Of a stretch of DNA of 64,000 bases, positions 8,599 to 17,513 are shown one piece after another. Each line of letters opens with the position of its first letter. The stretch's first letter is position 1. Position numbers and translations under genes: made by a program. The stretch spans positions 1,798,001 to 1,862,000 of the forward strand of contig JADKKB010000007.1 in assembly GCA_016720705.1 (NCBI GenBank). The letters run 5' to 3'. The notes below the pieces were generated by a model. It was not told the origin of the DNA, searched no databases, and worked only from the letters and a program-made list of their open reading frames with translations. Source of the stretch: Chloracidobacterium sp. (GTDB lineage: Bacteria > Acidobacteriota > Blastocatellia > Pyrinomonadales > Pyrinomonadaceae).

Positions 8599-8627
8599 GG
8601 CGGCCGTTTTCCACGGCCGCCTTTTTT
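8599..8627 (+). terminator. Intrinsic terminator after sdr2
   Basis: GGCGGCCG (8599-8606), a 7-base loop and CGGCCGCC (8614-8621), followed by six T. It is a duplicate of the terminator after sdr1. Confidence 0.85.
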
Positions 8628-8631
8628 CGTC

Positions 8632-8904
8632 TTAAAGTTTGCCGAGCAGCATCAGGACGCCGATGATGATAAACGCCACTGCGACGATCCGCTGTAGCCA
8701 CTCGGTCGGTACGTACTGACTAAGGACACCGCCCAGCAAAACGCCCAGCAGCGTCACCACGATCAACGCGAGCGATGCACCCAGAAACACTGAGATCTTT
8801 GACTCAGTACTCGCCGTCATCGTGATCACCGCCAACTGTGTCTTATCACCAAGCTCCGCCAAAAACAGTGTCAAAAATGCAGTTCCAAATATTTTCCAAT
8901 CCAT
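8632..8904 (-). CDS. GDT1/TMEM165 family (UPF0016) cation exporter, half-size
   Basis: A 90-residue membrane protein with three hydrophobic segments and one ELGDKTQ motif near residues 17-23, the E-x-G-D-[KR]-[ST] signature of the UPF0016/GDT1 family. Members export Mn2+ or Ca2+ in exchange for protons. Full-length relatives contain two such units; this one has a single unit and must act as a dimer, or with a second half-size gene, which is not seen nearby. The stop is 4 bases from the T-run of the sdr2 terminator. No Mn2+-sensing yybP-ykoY riboswitch pattern was recognised upstream. A copy of its last 15 codons is fossilised at 4971-5018. Confidence 0.85.
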   Translation of the reverse strand: MDWKIFGTAFLTLFLAELGDKTQLAVITMTASTESKISVFLGASLALIVVTLLGVLLGGVLSQYVPTEWLQRIVAVAFIIIGVLMLLGKL

Positions 8905-9099
8905 AGTCTTCGATTTGATAGAAATTACTCACGTCTGGTGAGGTTGCACAATATTACCATCGTCAACATTTATTTATTTTGGCCGAAACGCTTAATATCA
9001 GTCAATTACTTGCATCTTAGAGCGTTTTGGGGCAAAATTCGCTGAAACTAGCCAATCCGGCACATAATCAAATCCGATCAAGACTTTACGAGCGATATT

Positions 9100-10896
9100 A
9101 TGAATCTCTTTAGGACGAAATCTATTTCGCAGATCCAGACCGATGCGGCCTCGGGGTTGTTGGAGCACGCCGGCGACGTAGCGGCACCGGGAACGCTGAG
9201 GCGTACATTGGGTGTATTTGACCTGACGCTGATGGGCATCGCCGCGATCATCGGTGCCGGTATTTTTGCGATGGTCGGGAAGGCATCGTATAACGGCGGC
9301 CCGGCGGTGGCTCTGCTGTTTGTCTTTACGGCCGTCGCGTGTGCCTTTTCCGCACTGTGCTACGCCGAATTTGCATCGCGAATTCCGGTCGCCGGCTCGG
9401 CATATACTTACGCTTATGCGTCGATGGGCGAGTTTATCGCGTGGATCATCGGTTGGGATCTGATCGTGGAATACGCTATCGGCAACATCGCCGTTGCGAT
9501 ATCGTGGAGCGACTATTTTACAGGATTGTTGAAAGGCTACGGTATCGATATACCGTTGCATTTCACTATGGATTTCCTGACCGCCAAGCGTGGTTACGCC
9601 GCCGTAACCGATGCGATCGCGGGCGGAGCAAAGGTTGACGCCCTGACCAAGGGCTGTGAGGCTGCTGATGCTACGGTCAACTGCGGCCAACTCGACAGCT
9701 ACTCAGCGTGGCTCAATGCACCGCACATCGGGTCGATCCCGGTCGTCTGCGACCTGCCGGCACTTTTGATCACGCTCATTATTACCACGCTCGTATTTAT
9801 CGGCATCCGCGAATCAAAATTTGCGGCGAATATAATGACGGTGCTCAAGATCGGAATCATCTTGCTCGTCATTTTTCTCGGCCTCAATTACGTTCATCCG
9901 GCAAACTGGTCTCCGTTTGCCCCGAACGGCATCTCCGGCGTTCTAAAGGGCGTGTCGGCAGTATTCTTTGCTTACATCGGCTTTGACGCACTCTCAACTA
10001 CCGCCGAAGAATGTAAGAATCCGAGTCGCGACCTACCGATCGCGATGATCCTATCGCTCGTGATATGTACGATACTCTACATAGCGATCGCCCTAGTCCT
10101 GACCGGTATGGTCAGCTACACCAAGCTCGATGTCGGTGATCCGCTTGCTTTCGTCTTTGGCCCCGAAGGTGCCAATTTACCGTGGGTTGCCGGCATTATC
10201 GCGGTTAGTGCGGTCATTGCTCTTGCGACGGTTTTTCTGGTTTTCCAGATCGGCCAACCGCGTTTGTGGATGGCGATGAGCCGTGACGGCCTTTTGCCGA
10301 AAGTATTTTCGTCCATCCATCCAAAATTCAACACTCCTTGGTTTGCGACCATCATCACCGGCATCGTCGTCGCGATCCCGGCACTGTTTATGAATCTGAC
10401 GGAGGTGACGGACCTCGCCAGTATCGGGACGCTGTTCGCGTTTGTGGTCGTCTGCGCGGGAGTGCTATTTAAGGACAAGGAGTTTAAGGAGAGCGGCACG
10501 CGCTACGTGCCGTACATAAATTCGCAAATTCTGCTGCCTTTGATATTGATAATCGTCGGATTTGTCATTAATTACTTCAGTCCGACGTTTTACAGCGACC
10601 TGATCACGATCACTCCGGCTGAGGGCGAGACAATGCTGGGGGCGTTTTCGCACAAGATACCGATGATCTTTTTCGTCGTGATCTCGGTCATTCTCGTATT
10701 TTTCAGCCTGACCAAAAAGCTGTCGCTGATCCCGATCCTCGGCCTACTTTCGTGCCTCTATCTGATGACGGAGCTTGGCGTGACCAACTGGATCAGATTT
10801 GGCGTATGGCTGCTCGTCGGTATGGTCATCTACTTTATGTACGGTTATAAAAACAGTCATCTAAACCGTGACCGTGACGCGGCCGTTGAGGCGTAG
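9100..10896 (+). CDS. APC family amino acid permease
   Basis: A 598-residue integral membrane protein of the amino acid-polyamine-organocation superfamily, closest in style to cationic amino acid transporters (CAT/YfnA type). The N-terminal GIAAIIGAGIFAMVG unwound helix 1 motif binds the amino acid backbone. Further signatures are GSAYTYAY, GWDLIVEYAIGN and the helix 6 segment FFAYIGFDALSTTAEE. About 13-14 hydrophobic segments can be counted. An extra loop of about 60 residues around positions 165-215, with two Cys, separates the early helices and is likely extracytoplasmic. The substrate cannot be read from sequence; basic amino acids are one option. It stands alone between the GDT1 gene and a small secreted protein gene. 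Confidence 0.85.
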   Translation: MNLFRTKSISQIQTDAASGLLEHAGDVAAPGTLRRTLGVFDLTLMGIAAIIGAGIFAMVGKASYNGGPAVALLFVFTAVACAFSALCYAEFASRIPVAGSAYTYAYASMGEFIAWIIGWDLIVEYAIGNIAVAISWSDYFTGLLKGYGIDIPLHFTMDFLTAKRGYAAVTDAIAGGAKVDALTKGCEAADATVNCGQLDSYSAWLNAPHIGSIPVVCDLPALLITLIITTLVFIGIRESKFAANIMTVLKIGIILLVIFLGLNYVHPANWSPFAPNGISGVLKGVSAVFFAYIGFDALSTTAEECKNPSRDLPIAMILSLVICTILYIAIALVLTGMVSYTKLDVGDPLAFVFGPEGANLPWVAGIIAVSAVIALATVFLVFQIGQPRLWMAMSRDGLLPKVFSSIHPKFNTPWFATIITGIVVAIPALFMNLTEVTDLASIGTLFAFVVVCAGVLFKDKEFKESGTRYVPYINSQILLPLILIIVGFVINYFSPTFYSDLITITPAEGETMLGAFSHKIPMIFFVVISVILVFFSLTKKLSLIPILGLLSCLYLMTELGVTNWIRFGVWLLVGMVIYFMYGYKNSHLNRDRDAAVEA

Positions 10897-10998
10897 TATC
10901 GCTTACAATTCTTTACGTTTTTGCCAAAACAATTTGCGCTAGTATTGCGTCTTAGCTAGAGGTATTAAAATTTTAGCTTTTGATCTTAGGAGCAATTT

Positions 10999-11538
10999 AT
11001 GAAAAAGAACTTGTTTTTGGCAGCTATCTTTTCGTTGTTTGTTTTCGCGGTAACGGCATCGGCGCAGATCGCGGATCACTCCGGTACGTGGAAGCTCGAT
11101 GTGAGCAAATCAAAACTTGGCGATCGCAATATGATCGCCGAGCAGACACTGACCGTGGTCCAGACGGCTAAGGACATTACGGTCACGCCGGTCACCAAAC
11201 GCAATCCTCCGCCTGAGGGCTCGATGGGCGGGCGTTCCGGCGGCGGTATGGGCGGTGGCGGCGATGCCGCGATGACCTACACCCTCGACGGCAAAGAGAC
11301 CAAGGCTGAGGTCGAAGGCCGAATGGGCAAAATGCCCGTTACTCTCTCGGCCAAATCGGAGGGCGGCAAACTGCATCTCACGTCGGTCAGCACTTTTAGC
11401 GGTCAGATGGGCGAGATCACCGTAACGACAAAGGAGAGTTGGGAGATGAGCACGGACGGCAAGACGTTAACCATCACCACCGACCGCACTACGCCCCGCG
11501 GTACGGACTCGACGACCAGAGTTTTTACCAAGAACTAA
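10999..11538 (+). CDS. Small secreted protein of unknown function
   Basis: A 179-residue protein with a clear signal peptide (MKKNLFLAAIFSLFVFAV..ASAQ) and a good ribosome binding site TTAGGAG 7 bases before the ATG. The mature part starts with HSGTWKLDVSKSKLG, a pattern common in lipocalin-like secreted proteins of Acidobacteriota. It has a Gly-Met-rich linker (GGRSGGGMGGGG) near residue 75 and then beta-strand-rich sequence with many Thr. It is periplasmic or secreted. It is followed by a strong terminator, so it is probably monocistronic. No catalytic motif is visible. Confidence 0.75.
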   Translation: MKKNLFLAAIFSLFVFAVTASAQIADHSGTWKLDVSKSKLGDRNMIAEQTLTVVQTAKDITVTPVTKRNPPPEGSMGGRSGGGMGGGGDAAMTYTLDGKETKAEVEGRMGKMPVTLSAKSEGGKLHLTSVSTFSGQMGEITVTTKESWEMSTDGKTLTITTDRTTPRGTDSTTRVFTKN

Positions 11539-11562
11539 CGGATATCCGCACGATATCAAACT

Positions 11563-11606
11563 AATAGGCTGCCGGGAGATAGACTCCAACGGCAGCCTAT
11601 TTTTTT
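11563..11606 (+). terminator. Intrinsic terminator
   Basis: An 11-bp perfect stem, ATAGGCTGCCG (11564-11574) with CGGCAGCCTAT (11590-11600), followed by a T run. It lies 25 bases after the secreted protein gene. The convergent DHH gene ends at 11624, so it could serve both. Confidence 0.85.
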
Positions 11607-11623
11607 GAATTGAGAAAGGTTTG

Positions 11624-12583
11624 TTATTCGGCAAATTGCAGTTCGTCGATGATCTCGGCCATATATTTCTTGCCGAGTTCCAGATCATCGGGCTTGAGAC
11701 TGACCGCTCCGACTACGGCGTGGCCGCCGCCGCCGTAGCGTTCGCAGATCTCGGCAATATTGTGCGTCCGCGGCCTCGGCGCCCACGGATTTGACCCGAC
11801 CGAGATCTTTGTGCGAAATGAGCTTTGGCTCAAAGATACGACATACGTCACCTCAGGGTGAAAGTAGTACGGTATGAACTTGTTATACCCCTCAACACCG
11901 GTACCCGTCAGGTCAAAATGCACGACGCCGCGTTCCGCAACCGCACGGCCTTTGATCAATTCCACGGTGGCCCAATGCTGCTCGAGTATCGGCGTGAGTT
12001 TTGCCTGAATGACGCCGCTCGCAACGATCTCGTCGAGTGAGTGTTCGGTCAGCATTCGGATGATCTCCTCGACGAACGCAGGGTCCTTTTCGCCCTCGAT
12101 CACCTGCATTAATTTTAGAGCGGACGAGCGAAGTTCGACGCACTGAGCAGGCGATTCGTACAGAGCACCGTCGATAATGTGAGCCCAATGGATCAACTCC
12201 GCCAAGGACTCATCCTCAAATCCAAACTGCTCTTTAGCGATGCGGGCGATAAATTCGGCACAAGATTTACTTGTGGTATCCAGAAATTTCCTGCCCGAGG
12301 TGTCTGCCAAAAAATGCTCTTCGTCCGGCTTTGTCAGAAAGGCCGACTGATGATGGTCAAACCACCACGTTAGTCGCTCATCCGGGCAATATTTGAAATC
12401 CACGATCGCATTCTCATCGCCGTCAAACTGGTCCCGGTCAAAGGCGTTTCCGGCCCGGTGCATCGTCGGCGTATATGCAACGAGGGCCTCGGGGTGAAAC
12501 TTTGCCTTGTAAAACTTAGTAAAGATCGCGGCCGATGAGACGCCGTCGAAGCAATTGCCGTGATAAAGTATCCGAAGTTTCAT
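11624..12583 (-). CDS. DHH/DHHA1 family phosphoesterase
   Basis: A protein of about 319 residues of the DHH superfamily (RecJ, nanoRNase, pAp phosphatase relatives). Motifs seen are YHGNCFDGVSSA near the start (metal-binding Asp), the DHH motif in WFDHHQSAF, HWAHIIDG, and a C-terminal DHHA1 GGGGHAVVGA substrate-binding segment. It probably hydrolyses a phosphodiester in a nucleotide or short RNA in the cytoplasm; the exact substrate is unknown. The frame continues upstream to 12613, but ATG 12583 starts directly at the conserved beta strand (MKLRILYHGNC). It diverges from the GNAT gene 73 bases away. Confidence 0.8.
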   Translation of the reverse strand: MKLRILYHGNCFDGVSSAAIFTKFYKAKFHPEALVAYTPTMHRAGNAFDRDQFDGDENAIVDFKYCPDERLTWWFDHHQSAFLTKPDEEHFLADTSGRKFLDTTSKSCAEFIARIAKEQFGFEDESLAELIHWAHIIDGALYESPAQCVELRSSALKLMQVIEGEKDPAFVEEIIRMLTEHSLDEIVASGVIQAKLTPILEQHWATVELIKGRAVAERGVVHFDLTGTGVEGYNKFIPYYFHPEVTYVVSLSQSSFRTKISVGSNPWAPRPRTHNIAEICERYGGGGHAVVGAVSLKPDDLELGKKYMAEIIDELQFAE

Positions 12584-12656
12584 ATAATCACTATTTGCCC
12601 TTAGACAAAACATTTTAGACTAGTTGGCGGAGGGGCTTTCGTCAAGGAATCGAAGT

Positions 12657-13100
12657 ATGAATATCAGACAGGCAAGCGCGGATGACGCTCATTTTTTTGT
12701 CGAATTTAATCAGGCTATGGCGTTTGAGACCGAGGGCAAACACCTCGACCCAAATGTCGTCGGCCCGGCCGTTGAATCGGTATTTGACGAGACTGAAAAG
12801 GGCTTTTACGTTGTCGCAGAGGATGAGGGCAACGTGATCGGCGGCCTTATGATCACATACGAGTGGAGCGACTGGCGCAACGCTTGGATGTGGTGGATAC
12901 AGAGCGTGTACATTCGCCCGGAGGCACGCGGGCGGCGTGTGTACAGCCAACTGTACGATTTTGTTAAGACGGCAGCACGCGAAAAAGGCGTTTACGGGAT
13001 CAGGCTCTATGTCGAGCACGACAATGCTCACGCGCAGAAGGTCTACGAAGCGGTCGGGATGGAAGCCTCGCATTATATTATGTACGAAGAGATGTTATGA
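12657..13100 (+). CDS. GNAT family N-acetyltransferase
   Basis: A 147-residue GCN5-related acetyltransferase using acetyl-CoA. The acetyl-CoA pyrophosphate loop reads RPEARGRRVYSQL (around residues 84-96), with central strands VIGGLMITYEW and WIQSVYIRP and the C-terminal NAHAQKVYEAVGM. ATG 12657 was chosen over an upstream TTG (12624) because AAGGAA lies 8 bases upstream and the protein then begins MNIRQAS as usual for the fold. It overlaps the next gene by ATGA, so translation is probably coupled. The substrate is unknown. Confidence 0.85.
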   Translation: MNIRQASADDAHFFVEFNQAMAFETEGKHLDPNVVGPAVESVFDETEKGFYVVAEDEGNVIGGLMITYEWSDWRNAWMWWIQSVYIRPEARGRRVYSQLYDFVKTAAREKGVYGIRLYVEHDNAHAQKVYEAVGMEASHYIMYEEML

Positions 13101-13390
13101 CCACGATAAGCGAGGCCGAATTTGCCCGTATATGCCAAGGCATTAGCAGCGACCGTGAGAGCATCGTCCGGCACAATCCGCTCGGCTCTGACGAAGAGAT
13201 CTTGCTCTGGATGCTGCTTAGCTGTCTGATCAGCTACCTGAATCTGACCGAGATCGAGACTCCCTGTTTTACGGGAATGCCCGACGCCGACACCTACCGC
13301 AACGCTATCCGGTTCGTGCTCAACGAGCGACGCGATGACCGGTTTGATATCGAAAAATATCTGAGTGAACTTACCGATGCTGATAACTAA
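13097..13390 (+). CDS. Small conserved-looking protein of unknown function
   Basis: A 97-residue acidic protein without signal peptide or membrane segment. It starts at an ATGA overlap with the GNAT stop, and its own 3' end overlaps the MBL-fold gene start by 14 bases, so it is embedded in a tightly coupled three-gene operon. That arrangement makes it very likely real. The middle (ILLWMLLSCLISYLNL) could be an amphipathic helix for dimerisation, and PCFTGMPDADTYRNAIRFVL is the most distinctive segment. I do not recognise the family. Confidence 0.75.
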   Translation: MTTISEAEFARICQGISSDRESIVRHNPLGSDEEILLWMLLSCLISYLNLTEIETPCFTGMPDADTYRNAIRFVLNERRDDRFDIEKYLSELTDADN

Positions 13391-14069
13391 ATTTCCGCTT
13401 ACGCCATTTCAACAAAACACCCGCGTAGTTGCCTGCGAGAGTACCCGTAAGGCAATATGCATCGACCCGGGCGAGGGTTCTGACGAACTGGTCGAGTTTA
13501 TTCGCAATAATGATCTGGACCTACAGGCGATAACGCTGACGCACGGCCATCTTGATCACGTTGGCGGTACGACCTATCTGGCCGACGCGTTTCCGGAGGC
13601 CGAGATCATTCTCCACAAGGACGACGAAGACCTATATTACGGCCTGCAGCAGCAGGCATTGTTATTGGGTATCCCGCAGGCTCAACTCGCGGCACTGGGG
13701 TTTGCTTATGAACGGCCGCCGACGCTCAGTCGCAATTGGCAGCACGGCGAGATATACGAGGTCGGGAAATTATTATTTTCCGTGCGGCACTGTCCGGGGC
13801 ACACGCGCGGTCACGTCATATTTGCCGAATTGGCTAACAGACAGGTTTTCGTCGGCGATTGTCTGTTTGAGGGCTCGATCGGCAGGACCGACCTGCCGGG
13901 CGGCGACTATGACCAATTGATCGAGTCTATAAACACTCAGATAATGTCGCTCGTTGATGAAACCATTGTCCATTCGGGCCACGGTGCGGAAACTATGGTC
14001 GGCCGCGAGCGGACGTCAAATCCGTTCTTGACCGGCGTTTACAATCTATCGCGAGGTAGATTTATTTGA
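13377..14069 (+). CDS. MBL-fold metallohydrolase, glyoxalase II-like (YcbL type)
   Basis: A protein of about 230 residues of the metallo-beta-lactamase superfamily. The metal site is complete: THGHLDH (HxHxDH), HCPGHT with a ligand His, GDCLFEGSIGRTDLPGGD with the bridging Asp, and the terminal HSGHG. The FEGSIGRTDLPGG segment is typical of the glyoxalase II-like hydrolases of the GloB/YcbL group, which hydrolyse thioesters such as S-lactoylglutathione or related substrates. GTG 13365 is possible, but ATG 13377 gives the usual MLITKFPL start. It is the last gene of the GNAT operon and is followed by a shared terminator. Confidence 0.88.
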   Translation: MLITKFPLTPFQQNTRVVACESTRKAICIDPGEGSDELVEFIRNNDLDLQAITLTHGHLDHVGGTTYLADAFPEAEIILHKDDEDLYYGLQQQALLLGIPQAQLAALGFAYERPPTLSRNWQHGEIYEVGKLLFSVRHCPGHTRGHVIFAELANRQVFVGDCLFEGSIGRTDLPGGDYDQLIESINTQIMSLVDETIVHSGHGAETMVGRERTSNPFLTGVYNLSRGRFI

Positions 14070-14095
14070 CTGTTCACGACTTTGGCAAAGAAAAT

Positions 14096-14135
14096 GGCCG
14101 GGAACACTTACGTATTTTATCGTGTGTTCCCGGCC
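14096..14135. terminator. Bidirectional terminator between convergent genes
   Basis: GGCCGGGAACAC pairs with GTGTTCCCGGCC across 14096-14135 in the gap between the MBL-fold gene and the aldolase gene. The long GC-rich stem suits termination from either side; T-runs are weak. Confidence 0.65.
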
Positions 14136-14162
14136 CGACATTTGTTTAAGTGCCTTAATTAA

Positions 14163-15239
14163 CTATGCCACGGTGATCTGTTCGTCAAGGTAAACGTCCT
14201 GGATCGCATTCAGCAGATCGACGCCCTCCGTCATCGGCCTTTGAAACGCCTTGCGGCCTGAGATCAGTCCCGTTCCACCGCCACGTTTATTGATGACCGC
14301 AGTTCTGACCGCGTCGGCGAGGTCGCCGGCACCCTTCGATTCGCCGCCTGAGTTGATCAAGCCGGCACGGCCCATATAGCAGTTAGCCACCTGATAGCGA
14401 ACCAGATCGACCGGGTGGTCAGTGGTTAGTTCGGTGTAGATCTTCGGGTTGGTCTTGCCGTAGCTGCTCTCGATATTGAGAGCATTGTAGCCGCCGTTCC
14501 GCTCCGGCAGTTTCTGTTTGATAATATCCGCCTGGATGGTCACGCCGAGATGGTTGGCCTGGCCCGTAAGATCGGCCGCCGTGTGCATATCACCCTGCGG
14601 AGTTTTGAATGCGGGGTTGCGAAGGTAGCACCAGAGGATCGTCGCCATTCCGAGTTCGTGGGCGTAGGCAAAGGCCTCGGCCACCTCGGTGATCTGGCGG
14701 GTCGACTGTTCCGAACCGAAGTAGATCGTCGCACCGATCGCCACGGCGCCCATATTATGGGCCTGTTCGACCGTGCCGAACATCACCTGGTCAAACTGGT
14801 TCGGATATGTCAGAAGTTCATTGTGATTGATCTTAACGATAAACGGGATCTTGTGCGCGTATTTGCGAGCTACTGAACCGAGTACGCCAAAAGTCGATGC
14901 CACGCCATTGCAACCGCCCTCGATGGCGAGCTTTACGATATTTTCCGGATCAAAGTATTCCGGATTCGGTGCAAAACTCGCTCCTGCTGAGTGCTCGATG
15001 CCCTGATCGACGGGCAAGATCGATAGATATCCGGTTCCTGCCAGACGTCCGGTGCCATAAAGCGTTTGCATACTCCTCAATACACGGATATTGCGGTCCG
15101 AACTTACGACAATGCGGTCAACAAAATCACCGCCCGGCAAGTGTATATGCTCTTTTGGGATCGTCGTCGAAACGTGTGACAAAAGTGTCGCGGCATCAGC
15201 GCCTAAAAGTTCTTGGATCTTACTATGATCGACTGCCAT
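14163..15239 (-). CDS. fbaB: Class I fructose-bisphosphate aldolase, DhnA/FbaB type
   Basis: A 358-residue TIM-barrel Schiff-base aldolase that splits fructose-1,6-bisphosphate into dihydroxyacetone phosphate and glyceraldehyde-3-phosphate. Typical features are SILPVDQGIEHSAG, the active-site strand PFIVKINHNELL with a lysine, GAVAIGATIYFGS, ILWCYLRN and the phosphate-binding GLISGRKAFQRP near the C-terminus. A strong ribosome binding site (AGAGGAGAT) lies 6 bases before the ATG, and an extended -10 promoter lies about 55 bases upstream, consistent with a highly expressed central-metabolism gene. It is cytoplasmic and monocistronic. Confidence 0.93.
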   Translation of the reverse strand: MAVDHSKIQELLGADAATLLSHVSTTIPKEHIHLPGGDFVDRIVVSSDRNIRVLRSMQTLYGTGRLAGTGYLSILPVDQGIEHSAGASFAPNPEYFDPENIVKLAIEGGCNGVASTFGVLGSVARKYAHKIPFIVKINHNELLTYPNQFDQVMFGTVEQAHNMGAVAIGATIYFGSEQSTRQITEVAEAFAYAHELGMATILWCYLRNPAFKTPQGDMHTAADLTGQANHLGVTIQADIIKQKLPERNGGYNALNIESSYGKTNPKIYTELTTDHPVDLVRYQVANCYMGRAGLINSGGESKGAGDLADAVRTAVINKRGGGTGLISGRKAFQRPMTEGVDLLNAIQDVYLDEQITVA

Positions 15240-15290
15240 TAAAATATCTCCTCTTTGATAAATACTTAATTAAATCAATATTTAGGATGA

Positions 15291-15299
15291 ATTATAGCA
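15291..15299 (-). promoter_or_regulatory. Extended -10 promoter of fbaB
   Basis: On the minus strand this reads TGCTATAAT, a perfect -10 hexamer with the extended TGn element. No good -35 is seen, which is normal for extended -10 promoters. It is about 52 bases before the start codon. Confidence 0.6.
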
Positions 15300-15344
15300 C
15301 AAGCGTTCCGCCCATCGCAGGCGGAGAAAAATGTTGTTTAATTG

Positions 15345-15356
15345 TGACAATTGTCA
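15345..15356. promoter_or_regulatory. 12-bp perfect palindrome, possible operator
   Basis: TGACAATTGTCA, a perfect inverted repeat, lies in the 250-base gap between divergent fbaB and the DUF3857 gene, about 45 bases upstream of the fbaB -10. It could bind a dimeric regulator of either gene. Nothing else in the window identifies the regulator. Confidence 0.35.
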
Positions 15357-15489
15357 TAGACTATGGGCGCTCGACTTGATATTACTGTCCCAGTTTATTG
15401 ATCTCCACCTCCTGTGTATCCCTTTTTGTTTCTCAGGAGAACGTCGTCGGCACCTAACTGACCGTTAGTACATTCTGGCAGGTATAAAA

Positions 15490-17499
15490 ATGCGAACCTT
15501 TCCCAAACAACTGTTGCTTTCAGCATCATTATTATTGACGATCCTTTTGATCGGCGGTTCAGTTCAGGCCCAGGACAATGAATGGCGGCCGATCTCGTCC
15601 GGCGAGATCGCTCAAAAAACTCCCATTGTCGATGCCGATGCCGATGCAGAGGCGATCTTTTGGGAGGTTAGAATTGACGACAGTTCCAGCGATGAACTTT
15701 CGCGTAAGCATTATGTTCGAGTAAAGATATTTACCGAACGCGGTCGCGAGAAATACAGTAAGTTTGATATCACGTATTCGAAAGGCACTAAGATCAAGGA
15801 CCTCGCGGCACGCGTTATAAGAGCAGACGGTACGATCGTCGATATCAAAAAGGAAGAGATCTTCGATCGTGAGATCGTTCGTGCAAACGGCGTCAAGGTC
15901 AAGGCACGATCGTTTGCCGTGCCAAATATCGAACCGGGTGTGATCGTTGAATACCGTTACAAGGAAACGGTCGAGGATGCCAGCGCAATGGGGATGAAAC
16001 TCCAGTTTCAACGCGATATTCCGGTGCAGAATCTGGTGTATTACTACAAACCGTATAACGATAAGGCGCCTCAGACTCAGCCTTACAACCTCAAAGGGGT
16101 TGAATTCGTGAAGGATAAGGGCGGTTACTATCTAGCGACGCGGACAAATGTACCGGCACTTAAGGAAGAGCCCAGAATGCCGCCGGACGATATGGTCAGG
16201 GCGTGGATGCTGCTTACCGGTACCCGATTTGCTTATACCTTTTCGGGGAATTCGCTCACGTATGCGGTAAAAGACCCGAGCAATGTGCAGAAATATTGGG
16301 CCGGAGTCGCCGGCGAGCGCTCCTCGCTGGCCAAGTTTATATTAAAAAAGGACAGCGATATCAGAAAAGCTGCTGAGGAGATCACCGCCGGGGCACAGAC
16401 AACCGACGAGAAACTACAAAAACTCTACGAATATTGTCAGAGCCAAATATCAAACACCACGTTCGACGCCACGCTGACCGACGAGCAGCGAGCCAAGTTG
16501 CCGGAAATAAGATCGCTTGCGGATGTTTTGAAGCGAAAATCCGCAAGTTCGCCTTACATAGATATGGTCTTCGGTGCAATGGCGAGTTCGCTCGGGCTGG
16601 AGACAAGGGTCGGATTGGTCGGTGACCGCAGTCAAATGTTCTTTCATCCGAATATGGCCAACGATCGGCTGATCCACGTTGGATTGATCGGTGTAAACGT
16701 CGTCGGCGCCTGGAAGTTGTTTAATCCGGGAATGAAATTCCTACCCTACGGTATGCTCGTCTGGTACGAAGAAGACAATTGGGCTCTCCTTGTCTCCGAC
16801 AAGTCGTACAGTTGGGAGCAAACGCCGTTTACGCCGCAAGACAGATCAAACATCACGCGGAACGGAAAATTTAAGTTGCTCGAAGATGGCAGCCTCGTGG
16901 GTGATGTCGTGATGGAATATAGCGGGCATCCCGCGCTCTCGTATAGATCTGCAAATTATGACGAATCAGCCGCAAAACGCGAAGAAGATCTCAAAACTGA
17001 GATAAAAGCAAGGCTCAGTACGGCTGAAATATCAAACGTGTCGATCGAAAACGTCGACGATATCAAAAAGACCCTGACCAAGAAATATACCGTAAAGGTG
17101 CCGAATTACGCTCAAAAGACCGGTAAGCGAATTTTTGTCCAGCCGGGATTTTTTGAATATGGTGTATCACCTCTATTTAAGGGCTCGAGCCGCACTTACG
17201 ATATCTTTTTCTCGTATCCGTGGTCCGAGACCGATTCGGTCGAGATCGACTATCCTGCTGCCTACGATCTAGACAATGCCGATGCTCCCGGCGCCATTTT
17301 CGATTCGGAAAAGATCGCGTCGCTCGATATTAAGATCGGTGTGGATGCGGCCACGCATTTCCTTAAGTATGAGCGCAAGTTCTTTTTTGGCGGCGGCGGA
17401 AAGACACTGTTTCGCGTCGAATCATATCCCGCATTGAAAGGCTTGTTTGATAATTTTCACAAGTCGGATACACATACGATCACTCTCAAGCAGCGGTAA
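15490..17499 (+). CDS. DUF3857 / transglutaminase-like protein lacking catalytic residues
   Basis: A 669-residue secreted protein (signal peptide ending near VQAQ) with an N-terminal DUF3857 beta domain (HYVRVKIFTERGREKY, RVIRADGTIVDI) and a transglutaminase-like domain after about residue 300. The catalytic Cys expected after a VLKRGYGDC-like segment is missing: the region reads VLKRKSASSPYID (residues 346-358). The usual Asp is replaced by Asn in WKLFNPG (N412), while the His in RLIHVGL (H396) remains. It is therefore probably an inactive binding or scaffold protein. It is followed 14 bases later by a paralogue that keeps the triad. It is periplasmic or surface; the role is unknown. Confidence 0.8.
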   Translation: MRTFPKQLLLSASLLLTILLIGGSVQAQDNEWRPISSGEIAQKTPIVDADADAEAIFWEVRIDDSSSDELSRKHYVRVKIFTERGREKYSKFDITYSKGTKIKDLAARVIRADGTIVDIKKEEIFDREIVRANGVKVKARSFAVPNIEPGVIVEYRYKETVEDASAMGMKLQFQRDIPVQNLVYYYKPYNDKAPQTQPYNLKGVEFVKDKGGYYLATRTNVPALKEEPRMPPDDMVRAWMLLTGTRFAYTFSGNSLTYAVKDPSNVQKYWAGVAGERSSLAKFILKKDSDIRKAAEEITAGAQTTDEKLQKLYEYCQSQISNTTFDATLTDEQRAKLPEIRSLADVLKRKSASSPYIDMVFGAMASSLGLETRVGLVGDRSQMFFHPNMANDRLIHVGLIGVNVVGAWKLFNPGMKFLPYGMLVWYEEDNWALLVSDKSYSWEQTPFTPQDRSNITRNGKFKLLEDGSLVGDVVMEYSGHPALSYRSANYDESAAKREEDLKTEIKARLSTAEISNVSIENVDDIKKTLTKKYTVKVPNYAQKTGKRIFVQPGFFEYGVSPLFKGSSRTYDIFFSYPWSETDSVEIDYPAAYDLDNADAPGAIFDSEKIASLDIKIGVDAATHFLKYERKFFFGGGGKTLFRVESYPALKGLFDNFHKSDTHTITLKQR

Positions 17500-17513
17500 T
17501 CCTCGGAGTAACT

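Noticed and set aside
8905..9099. yybP-ykoY manganese riboswitch before the GDT1 gene
   Set aside because: No matching conserved loops on the minus strand; the gap holds no clear structured element.
13552..13920. 122-codon frame inside the MBL-fold gene
   Set aside because: It is fully inside a gene with complete metal-site motifs, in another frame, and is Arg/Ser-rich shadow sequence.
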